Of a DNA stretch of 6,202 nucleotides, positions 1 through 5,207 are shown piece by piece (position 1 is the stretch's first letter; each line of letters opens with the position of its first letter). The position numbers and the translations under genes are program-made. This stretch comes from an uncultured Collinsella sp. Lineage in GTDB: Bacteria > Actinomycetota > Coriobacteriia > Coriobacteriales > Coriobacteriaceae. The stretch spans positions 1 to 6,202 of the forward strand of contig CATVQO010000090.1 in NCBI GenBank assembly GCA_958346165.1. The letters are read 5' to 3'. Under the pieces are notes generated by a model. It ran no database searches, was not told where the DNA came from, and worked only from the letters and a program-made list of their open reading frames with translations.

Positions 1-119
1 AGGGCCGTCCCGTCGACCCCGAGCTTTCGCGCGCCCGTCTGGCCGCTTGCGACGCCGTTCGCGTGACGCTCGCCCTGGTGCTCACCCTCGTTGGCGTTTC
101 CGCGCCCGAGCAGATGTAA
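1..119 (+). CDS. argS: Arginyl-tRNA synthetase, C-terminal fragment
   Basis: This is the 3' end of a gene that begins before the window; 39 codons can be read in the frame ending at TAA 117-119. The peptide ends LVGVSAPEQM and contains ELSRARLAACDAVRVTLAL. This matches the final helix of the DALR anticodon-binding domain of class I arginyl-tRNA synthetases, which typically end in something like LLGVSAPERM after an 'RL-L--A-R--L' helix. ArgS charges tRNA-Arg with arginine in the cytoplasm, and this C-terminal helical domain contacts the anticodon stem-loop. The catalytic HIGH and KMSK regions lie outside the window, so activity cannot be judged. A strong intrinsic terminator starts about 50 bp downstream, so the gene ends its transcription unit and is not co-transcribed with rho. 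The identification rests on a short but characteristic tail; another DALR-domain protein is the main alternative. Confidence 0.82.
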   Translation, partial: GRPVDPELSRARLAACDAVRVTLALVLTLVGVSAPEQM

Positions 120-168
120 GCTACGGATCATTTGACCGTGTAGGTTCGGCTTTGCTGAGCCCTATAAG

Positions 169-198
169 CCCGATCTCCATGCGGAGGTCGGGTTTTTT
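169..198 (+). terminator. Intrinsic terminator of argS
   Basis: A 10-bp GC-rich stem, CCCGATCTCC (169-178) with GGAGGTCGGG (183-192), contains one G·U pair and closes an ATGC tetraloop. Six T residues follow directly (193-198). This is a canonical Rho-independent terminator 50 bp after the argS stop codon. A smaller GGCT/AGCC hairpin (148-161) sits just upstream. Confidence 0.93.
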
Positions 199-213
199 GC
201 GTTTGGTGAGACT

Positions 214-242
214 ATTTGGTTTGCTGGGAAATGCTACCAAAT
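214..242. repeat. Perfect 7-bp inverted repeat, 15-nt loop
   Basis: ATTTGGT (214-220) is the exact reverse complement of ACCAAAT (236-242). It lies 16 bp after the argS terminator T-tract and is AT-rich, unlike the terminator. It could be the edge of the structured intergenic element. Confidence 0.5.
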
Positions 243-310
243 TGCAACTATACCGGTTTACGGGGCTGAATCGCCAACTGGCGACCATGGTGCCAATAGT
301 GAAATTAAAC

Positions 311-355
311 CCGCAGGTAGATGGCTTATTGTTTCTTGATAATGCAGGGTATGGT
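311..355 (+). repeat. 45-bp direct repeat, copy A
   Basis: This block begins CCGCAGGTAG and ends GGGTATGGT. It aligns without gaps to copy B at 538-582, with 33 of 45 positions identical by eye. The ends are conserved exactly and the middle diverges. The preceding bases are also similar (GAAATTAAAC here, CGATATTAAAA in copy B), so the repeat probably begins earlier with small gaps. The inverted repeat in the middle of copy B is degraded here. Confidence 0.7.
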
Positions 356-453
356 TGGCTTGCAGCATCCTGGCCCCGTAATCCGGCGTAGTTTTGAAAA
401 TTGTCCCTTGGGGACGGAGGAAAACGGATCATTTTTGTCTCGAAGAGGGGTGG

Positions 454-509
454 CGGGATACCGTCCGTCACGAATTGGGCTCATCTCCTACGTTTGGACG
501 CATATCCCG
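454..509. repeat. Interrupted inverted repeat (11-bp arms, 29-nt loop)
   Basis: CGGGATA-CC-GTCC (454-466) is complementary to GGAC-GCA-TATCCCG (496-509): 7 bp and 4 bp of perfect pairing are separated by a small internal loop. The two arms lie immediately upstream of repeat copy B, so the hairpin and the repeat may form one unit. Confidence 0.55.
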
Positions 510-537
510 AACCATGCCGAAAAGTACGATATTAAAA

Positions 538-582
538 CCGCAGGTAGCAGACTCGTTGTTTTTGAAAAAACAAGGGTATGGT
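538..582 (+). repeat. 45-bp direct repeat, copy B, with internal palindrome
   Basis: This is the partner of the block at 311-355, in the same orientation and 227 bp downstream. Inside it, TTGTTTTT (556-563) and AAAAACAA (566-573) form a perfect 8-bp inverted repeat with a 2-nt spacer. Such an arrangement could be a protein-binding operator or a short hairpin with a UGAA loop. Both copies could encode a similar short peptide in one frame, but the differing codons are mostly non-synonymous, which argues against conserved coding. Confidence 0.7.
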
Positions 583-650
583 CAGGGGCTCGGGGCAAAC
601 GTAGCAGATGGGCGCGATTCGTGGCGCGGCTATTCCAGGTGCCACGGCTT

Positions 651-694
651 CACTCCTCTGGCGCGACATTTCAAGGCGCTTTTGAGGAGGAGTG
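651..694. repeat. Nested hairpin upstream of the rho promoter
   Basis: CACTCCTC (651-658) pairs perfectly with GAGGAGTG (687-694). Inside this loop GCGC (661-664) can pair with GCGC (676-679). No T-tract follows, so it is not a simple terminator. A further 7-bp stem (707-713 with 718-724, one G·U, TAAG loop) lies between it and the promoter -35 element. Confidence 0.55.
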
Positions 695-734
695 TCCCTG
701 ATGACTGGGCGTTTAAGAACGTCCAATGACTAAG

Positions 735-762
735 TTGCAGGTGGCGGCGGTTGTGTTACACT
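735..762 (+). promoter_or_regulatory. Predicted sigma70-type promoter of rho
   Basis: TTGCAG (735-740) and TACACT (757-762) are separated by 16 bp. The -10 is preceded by TG one base upstream (754-755), giving an extended -10 that may compensate for a weak -35. Initiation would fall near 769, leaving a leader of about 135 nt before the GTG start. The argS terminator lies upstream, so a local promoter is expected. Prediction by eye only. Confidence 0.55.
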
Positions 763-768
763 AAAGCT

Positions 769-906
769 GCGTATATGACGCAAATATCTCGATACAGATC
801 AATGATGTCCGTCGGTATTTGACGGAGCTAGACTGTTTAGCCGCCCTGAAGGTTTATGCAGGGAGCATGTGATCACAGGGCTTGAAAAGAAAGTTGAGCA
901 AACACT
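769..906 (+). promoter_or_regulatory. Structured 5' leader of rho
   Basis: The untranslated leader contains a clear hairpin, TCCGTC (808-813) with GACGGA (821-826). It also contains a segment GCCCTG (843-848) that can pair either with CAGGG (859-863) or with CAGGGC (876-881), so two mutually exclusive structures are possible. The second partner overlaps a perfect palindrome TGTGATCACA (868-877). A six-codon open frame starting ATGATG (802-822, peptide MMSVGI) ends inside the first hairpin but has no obvious ribosome binding site. E. coli rho is known to be autoregulated through its leader; a similar role here is inference only. No strong Shine-Dalgarno precedes the rho start, which also fits a controlled initiation site. 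Confidence 0.4.
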
Positions 907-3489
907 GTGTCTGATCAACAGCAAGAAAACGAAATAACGACGACGCAAGCCGCTCCCGCTGCACCGGTTGCGTCGGACCAGGTCGCGGCGCCCGCGCAAG
1001 CCTCGGCTCCTGAGACGCCTAAGGCTGCTTCGACGCCTACGCCTGTAGCGGCTGAGAAGGCCGTGTCTGCAACTGGTGAGGAGGCTGCTCCGGCAAAGCC
1101 CAAGCGTACGCGCCGCGCGGCCAAGCCTGCCGATGACGGCGAGGAGGTCACCAAGCCCAAGCGCCGTACCACGCGCACGACGCGCGCCAAGCGTACCGCT
1201 GCAGCTGACTCCTCGGCGCCGATTTCCGATGAGGTCGCGCAGGCACGTGCGTTGGCGCAGATTAGCGAGGCTCAGGTGGTGCGCGCCCGCCGTCGTGCTG
1301 CCGAGCGTGAGGCCGCGGCTCTGACCGAGCTTGCAGCTCCGTTTGTGCCCGAGACGCCTGCCGCCACCGAGACCCCTGTCGCCGACCAGCCAACCGAGAA
1401 GCCGGTACCGCGCACACGCCGTCGCACGGCTGCTAAGGCCGAGCAGGTTGCCGATCAGGTAACCCCCGAGCTCGCTGAGGCTTCGGTCCGTTCCGCGGCA
1501 GGGGAGGGCACATCGCCTGTTGAGCCCGCTGCGCCTGTCGAGGCCAGCGAAGTTCCCGTTGTCGATCCGGCTTTGCGCCCGCACCGTCGCGGTCGCAAGC
1601 CCAAGGCTTTCGTCGAGGCCGAGAAGGCCGCAGCCGCAGCCGCCGCCGCTCGGGATGCTGCGGCGACCGCCGAGCCTGCAACCGCTGCCGACGCGCCCGT
1701 CCAGGATGCTACGACTTCCGAGGCCGTTTCTGCCGATGTCGAGCCCGCCGACGTCCGTCCTGGTCGCAGCCATCGTACTGCTGCTAAGCGCACGTCCAAG
1801 GCCAAGGCTGCCAAGAAGGGTGCGTCCGAGGTTTCCGCCGAGACGACCGCCGATGCATCGACTGATGCCGCCGAGCCCCAAGACGTCGAACAGTCTGCGT
1901 CCGAGAAGCCCAAGCGCGGTCGCAAGAAGTCCGCTAAGGCCAAGGCCGTCGAGCAGCATGCCGAGGCCGAGCCGCAGGGCGATTCCAATGCCGAGGCCAG
2001 CGATGATGCTTCGGCTAACGAAGACGCCTCCGCAACCGATGGCACCGCCCCCGTCGAGACCGAAGAGAGCGCTCGCCCCAACCGCCGTCAGCACAAGCGC
2101 AACGACGAGCGTAATGACCGCAACGAGCGCAAGGACGAGCGTAACAACGATCGCCGCAACCGTCAGCGCGACCGCAAGCAGCGCAATAAGGAGCGCAATG
2201 CCGCTCCGACTGAGCCCACGCTTTCGCGCGAGGAGCTCGCGGCCATGAAGGTCGCCGAGCTGCGCGAGAAGGCCAAGGAGTTCGAGATCGAGACGACCGG
2301 CAAGAAGAAGGCCGAGCTCGTCGAGGAGATCTACACTACCGCCGCAAAGGCCGAGGGTTTCCGCGATATCAAGGGCATTCTGCAGATTCGCCCAGACAGC
2401 TCCGGCATCATCCACGCCCATGGCTACATGAAGTCCAACGACGACGCCTTCGTGCCCGCATACCTCATCCGTTCCGCGCGTCTGCGCACGGGCGATGTCA
2501 TCGAGGGCTCGCTGCGTCCTTCGCGCGGCGGCGACAAGCGCGCCGGCCTCGCCAAGATCACGACCGTCAACGGCATGGATCCTGAGCAGATTCGCAATCG
2601 CCCCAAGTTCGGCGACCTCACCCCGGTCTATCCCAACGAGCCGCTGCGCATGGAGCATGGCAAGGATTCCATTACCGGTCGTGCCATCGACATCGTGTCG
2701 CCGATCGGCAAGGGTCAGCGTGGCCTGATTGTGTCCCCGCCTAAGGCCGGCAAGACGACGATCCTCAAGAAAATCTGCCAGTCTATCTCGATTAACAACC
2801 CCGAGGTGCACCTCATCTGCCTGCTCGTCGACGAGCGCCCCGAAGAGGTCACCGATATGCAGCGTTCCATCAAGGGCGAGGTTGTGGCGTCGACCTTCGA
2901 TATGCCCGCCGACAACCACACTCGCGTGGCAGAGCTCGTCATCGAGCGCGCCAAGCGCATCGTGGAACTGGGCGGCGATGTTGTAGTTGTGCTCGACTCC
3001 ATCACGCGTCTTGCCCGCGCCTACAACTTGGCGGCGCCCGCCTCAGGCCGCATCCTTTCGGGCGGCGTTGATTCGGCGGCACTGTATCCGCCCAAGCGTT
3101 TTCTGGGTGCAGCCCGCAATATCGAGAACGGTGGCTCGCTCACCATCCTGGCCTCCGCACTCATCGATACCGGTTCCAAGATGGACGAGGTCATCTTTGA
3201 GGAGTTCAAGGGTACCGGCAACATGGAGCTCAAGCTCGACCGCGACCTGGCCGATCGCCGCATTTTCCCGGCCATCGACCCTGTTGCCTCGGGTACGCGC
3301 AACGAGGACCTGCTGGTCGACGAGCAGATGCGCCCGTTTGTCTTTGGTCTGCGTCGCATCCTCGCCGGCATGAACAATACCGAGCGCGCGGCCGCATCGT
3401 TTATCAAGGGCCTCAAGGGCACCAACACCAACCAGGAGTTCCTGGTGCGTTCGGCCAAAAAGCATAGCGACTACGAGCAGACGTTCTAA
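907..3489 (+). CDS. rho: Transcription termination factor Rho with giant N-terminal extension
   Basis: Rho is a hexameric RNA-dependent ATPase that threads nascent RNA and releases RNA polymerase. The conserved core spans residues ~439-860 (about 422 aa, close to the 419-aa length of E. coli Rho): Rho_N helical domain ~439-480; cold-shock-like RNA-binding domain ~486-555; RecA-type ATPase with Walker A PPKAGKT (611-617), catalytic DERPEEVTDMQR (642-653, E643), Walker B VVVVLDSITR (692-701), Q-loop SGGVD (718-722), R-loop FKGTGN (767-772, K768) and arginine finger R798 in SGTRNEDLL. Residues 1-438 are low complexity: basic clusters at 64-73, 83-96, 126-134, 169-177, 224-233, 284-304, 334-345 and 390-431 alternate with acidic Ala/Pro/Thr-rich linkers; Ala8 lies at 241-248. 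An in-frame TGA at 895-897 makes GTG 907 the first possible start; the Shine-Dalgarno is weak (AAAGAAAG region). rho appears monocistronic. ATPase residues are intact; aromatic primary-site residues differ (see findings). Confidence 0.97.
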   Translation: MSDQQQENEITTTQAAPAAPVASDQVAAPAQASAPETPKAASTPTPVAAEKAVSATGEEAAPAKPKRTRRAAKPADDGEEVTKPKRRTTRTTRAKRTAAADSSAPISDEVAQARALAQISEAQVVRARRRAAEREAAALTELAAPFVPETPAATETPVADQPTEKPVPRTRRRTAAKAEQVADQVTPELAEASVRSAAGEGTSPVEPAAPVEASEVPVVDPALRPHRRGRKPKAFVEAEKAAAAAAAARDAAATAEPATAADAPVQDATTSEAVSADVEPADVRPGRSHRTAAKRTSKAKAAKKGASEVSAETTADASTDAAEPQDVEQSASEKPKRGRKKSAKAKAVEQHAEAEPQGDSNAEASDDASANEDASATDGTAPVETEESARPNRRQHKRNDERNDRNERKDERNNDRRNRQRDRKQRNKERNAAPTEPTLSREELAAMKVAELREKAKEFEIETTGKKKAELVEEIYTTAAKAEGFRDIKGILQIRPDSSGIIHAHGYMKSNDDAFVPAYLIRSARLRTGDVIEGSLRPSRGGDKRAGLAKITTVNGMDPEQIRNRPKFGDLTPVYPNEPLRMEHGKDSITGRAIDIVSPIGKGQRGLIVSPPKAGKTTILKKICQSISINNPEVHLICLLVDERPEEVTDMQRSIKGEVVASTFDMPADNHTRVAELVIERAKRIVELGGDVVVVLDSITRLARAYNLAAPASGRILSGGVDSAALYPPKRFLGAARNIENGGSLTILASALIDTGSKMDEVIFEEFKGTGNMELKLDRDLADRRIFPAIDPVASGTRNEDLLVDEQMRPFVFGLRRILAGMNNTERAAASFIKGLKGTNTNQEFLVRSAKKHSDYEQTF

Positions 3490-3526
3490 GTCGTCAACCG
3501 CACGCGGCGTTATTGCCGGCGCGATG

Positions 3527-3559
3527 AAGGGTCGGGGCTTGCGCCTCGGCCCTTTTTAT
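3527..3559 (+). terminator. Intrinsic terminator of rho
   Basis: AAGGGTCGGGGC (3527-3538) pairs with GCCTCGGCCCTT (3543-3554) around a TTGC loop, with two G·U pairs. The T-run at 3553-3557 follows the GC-rich part of the stem, and its first two T residues pair with the basal AA. It lies about 40 bp after the rho stop codon, so rho itself is ended by a Rho-independent signal. Confidence 0.9.
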
Positions 3560-3572
3560 ATCGCCACTCGGC

Positions 3573-3597
3573 GCCAGTTATCGACCATAAGACTGGC
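3573..3597. repeat. Small inverted repeat between rho terminator and next promoter
   Basis: GCCAGT (3573-3578) is complementary to ACTGGC (3592-3597), with a possible extension through TTAT/ATAA if two bases bulge. It sits about 40 bp upstream of the predicted -35 of the next transcription unit and could be an operator. It could also be coincidence. Confidence 0.35.
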
Positions 3598-3634
3598 AAG
3601 CAGCAGGTTTCCCGTTTCAATCCGACATCGTCGC

Positions 3635-3663
3635 TTGCAATCGACAGGGCGGTTTCGCATAAT
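3635..3663 (+). promoter_or_regulatory. Predicted sigma70-type promoter of the membrane-protein operon
   Basis: TTGCAA (3635-3640) and CATAAT (3658-3663) have an ideal 17-bp spacer; they match the TTGACA/TATAAT consensus at 4/6 and 5/6 positions. An AGCTT-TT-AAGCT inverted repeat (3664-3675) lies directly at the expected initiation site. This is the best promoter in the window. Confidence 0.7.
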
Positions 3664-3669
3664 AGCTTT

Positions 3670-3799
3670 TAAGCTTCGCGACGGAAAACGCAGATGAAAC
3701 GAACCATATACCGTTGCTTTGGGGCATAGCCCCGCTTCATCTTCTCTCGCGCAGCCAACTGAATGATGCGATTTGGGTGCTGGAAGATGGGGAGAGCTC
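3670..3799 (+). promoter_or_regulatory. Leader of the membrane-protein operon, with possible 11-codon upstream ORF
   Basis: About 130 nt separate the predicted transcription start from the ATG at 3800. The leader holds an 11-codon open frame (ATG 3694 to TAG 3727-3729, peptide MKRTIYRCFGA). Its end overlaps a tight hairpin GGGGC-ATA-GCCCC (3721-3733). A weak GGA lies about 8 nt before its ATG. Leader-peptide control is conceivable, but the evidence is thin. Confidence 0.3.
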
Positions 3800-5200
3800 A
3801 TGGCTTCTTCTGATGCAACACAACGAGCAGTCCTTGCCGGACTTTCGTGCGGGATCGGCCTGGCCGCCCCCGTGGTTATGTATGCCGCGACGCTGCCGTT
3901 TTCGTCGGTGAACGAGACGGTCGTGGCGGGTGCGGTTCCCTTCGCCGTGGGCGCGGTGGCGGGCGTGGGTATCTATGCCGCCTCGCTGGGCATCTCCGAG
4001 TACCGTGCGCAGCGTGAAGAGCGTCTGTTCCAGCCCGATGCCATGGGCGGTGCTGCCAATCTCAATCAACATCAAAGTGAGTTCAAGACCGCCTCGATTC
4101 CGGCTCAGCAGCAGGATGCGACTCCTTACGCTGCGGCTTCTGCTTCTCAGGCTCAGGCGGAGCAGTCTACCTCGGCATACCTTTCCGGCCTGACTGGTGC
4201 GTTCCAGCGCCGTCATGCCGATGATGGTGTCCCTACCATCGCTCGAGCCGCAGATGCTATGGACGAGGCCGAGGCTTGGTCCATGATCGACAGTATGCTC
4301 GACGACGATTCGCCGGTGAGCTGCGACCCTGCACACTCGCGCGACGTCTATCAAGTCGCCATCGACGAGCTTACCAACGGCGGGCAGACCGGCTCCTTCA
4401 ATCGTGACGACATCGCCGCCGCGGCGCGCGCCGTGTCGGGCTCCCAGGCCGCCCCTGCGGGCAGCACGGCGGCTTTCGTGGCACTCGTTGCCAACGCGGC
4501 AGCCAATAACGCCTACAACGCTACCTCGGGCGACGCGAACGCTTCTGCCGATTATTCGTACGTTGATGAAGCCATTACCGCGGACGAGGAGGCCGTTGCC
4601 GCCCGCCGTGCCGCCGAGAGCTCGCTTTGGGGCGCTCCTGCTCAGCAGCAGGCGGCTGAGGCTGCGCCGTACAACGCAAACCTCGCCAGCATGCCTATCA
4701 TCTCCGGTGCCGCGGACATCGATCTTGACGACCTCGATGAACCTGCAGCCATCACCGCATCGATTGATGCCCAAGATCGCATCGACACCGGCGACCTTCC
4801 GGACGCCTCGCTCGAGGTCGATGTCCCCATGGCCGATTACTCGGGCCACGAGGACATGTGGGCCGCCGCCACCGCGATTCTGGATGAGATTGACGAGCCC
4901 GCTCCTGTTGCAGTCCCCACTCCCGTCGCTGCCCCTCAGCCTGCTGCTCCCGCCTATGTCGGCCGTCACAGCGCTGTGTTCCCCGAGGATACCGCCCGTA
5001 TCTCGCGCGAGAGCATCGAGCGGGCCGAGGCTATTGCCGCCGGCATTATGGAAAATCGTCGTCACGAGCGCGTCAATCAGATCCTCGAGGAAGAGATCGA
5101 GCGCCTGCAGTCCTCTACCGCCAAGCGTACGGGCCGTGCCTATCTGAGCGTTATCGAGGGCGGTACCGCCAGCTTCGCGCCGCTCCGCGCGGAGGCATAA
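3800..5200 (+). CDS. Unrecognised protein with two N-terminal membrane segments and long acidic Ala-rich tail
   Basis: I do not recognise the family. The ATG at 3800 is preferred over an in-frame TTG at 3773 because GGGGAG (3789-3794) sits 5 nt before it. The 466-residue product has two hydrophobic segments, ~10-34 and ~41-66, joined by a short polar turn, so both ends are probably cytoplasmic. A basic patch (YRAQREER, 68-75) follows and fits positive-inside topology. Residues ~80-395 are low complexity: rich in Ala, Asp, Glu and Gln, with Pro tracts at ~366-385, probably disordered. A charged helical segment (~400-440, including RHERVNQILEEEIERL) could form a coiled coil. Short acidic motifs with a Trp and 'LDxxDEP' recur at ~160-174, ~309-316 and ~354-370. 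There is no recognisable catalytic motif. The protein may be an envelope scaffold or adaptor; its neighbour is a VanZ-like protein 7 bp downstream, and the pair is likely co-transcribed and translationally coupled. Confidence 0.85.
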   Translation: MASSDATQRAVLAGLSCGIGLAAPVVMYAATLPFSSVNETVVAGAVPFAVGAVAGVGIYAASLGISEYRAQREERLFQPDAMGGAANLNQHQSEFKTASIPAQQQDATPYAAASASQAQAEQSTSAYLSGLTGAFQRRHADDGVPTIARAADAMDEAEAWSMIDSMLDDDSPVSCDPAHSRDVYQVAIDELTNGGQTGSFNRDDIAAAARAVSGSQAAPAGSTAAFVALVANAAANNAYNATSGDANASADYSYVDEAITADEEAVAARRAAESSLWGAPAQQQAAEAAPYNANLASMPIISGAADIDLDDLDEPAAITASIDAQDRIDTGDLPDASLEVDVPMADYSGHEDMWAAATAILDEIDEPAPVAVPTPVAAPQPAAPAYVGRHSAVFPEDTARISRESIERAEAIAAGIMENRRHERVNQILEEEIERLQSSTAKRTGRAYLSVIEGGTASFAPLRAEA

Positions 5201-5207
5201 CTTCTGC

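Larger units (their letters stand above)
200..734. other. Long gene-free, hairpin-rich intergenic region between argS and rho
   Basis: I find no convincing gene here. Open frames exist on both strands but lack ribosome binding sites, and their predicted peptides resemble nothing I recognise. The stretch holds an unusual density of inverted repeats: 214-242 (7-bp arms), 271-284 (TCGCC/GGCGA), 403-415 (GTCCC/GGGAC), 454-509 (interrupted 11-bp arms), 556-573 (8-bp arms), 620-646 (6-bp arms), 651-694 (8-bp arms with a nested 4-bp stem) and 707-724 (7 bp). It also holds a direct repeat pair (311-355 and 538-582). Base composition is lower in GC and less periodic than the flanking genes. It may be a structured non-coding RNA, remnants of a dispersed repeat family, or regulatory DNA for rho. 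None of the hairpins is followed by a T-tract, so they are not ordinary terminators. The structures are seen directly; any function is inferred. Confidence 0.6.

Noticed and set aside
47..391. A 114-codon plus-strand frame overlapping the argS end
   Set aside because: It starts inside argS in another frame and crosses the terminator. The peptide is Arg/Ser-rich at first, typical of an out-of-frame reading.
121..471. A 116-codon minus-strand frame in the argS–rho gap
   Set aside because: It would extend through the argS terminator hairpin, lacks a ribosome binding site and shows no family resemblance. It was treated as part of the repeat-rich intergenic region.
651..724. Hairpins considered as intrinsic terminators upstream of rho
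   Set aside because: Neither the 651-694 nor the 707-724 stem is followed by a T-tract on either strand.
394..729. A 111-codon open frame (TTG start) in the argS–rho gap
   Set aside because: It has no ribosome binding site and no recognisable family, runs through several inverted repeats, and overlaps the -35 side of the rho promoter region. Another frame on each strand is also open in the same region, so openness alone is not evidence.
200..734. tRNA, CRISPR array or insertion sequence in the long gap
   Set aside because: There is no cloverleaf with the expected T-loop sequence, only two diverged repeats at a 227-bp spacing, and no transposase fragment or target duplication.
799..2919. A 706-codon open frame on the minus strand opposite rho
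   Set aside because: It is antisense to a certain rho gene. The peptide is Leu/Gly/Arg/Ser-rich with no recognisable domain, as expected from the complement of GC-rich Ala/Glu/Lys codons.
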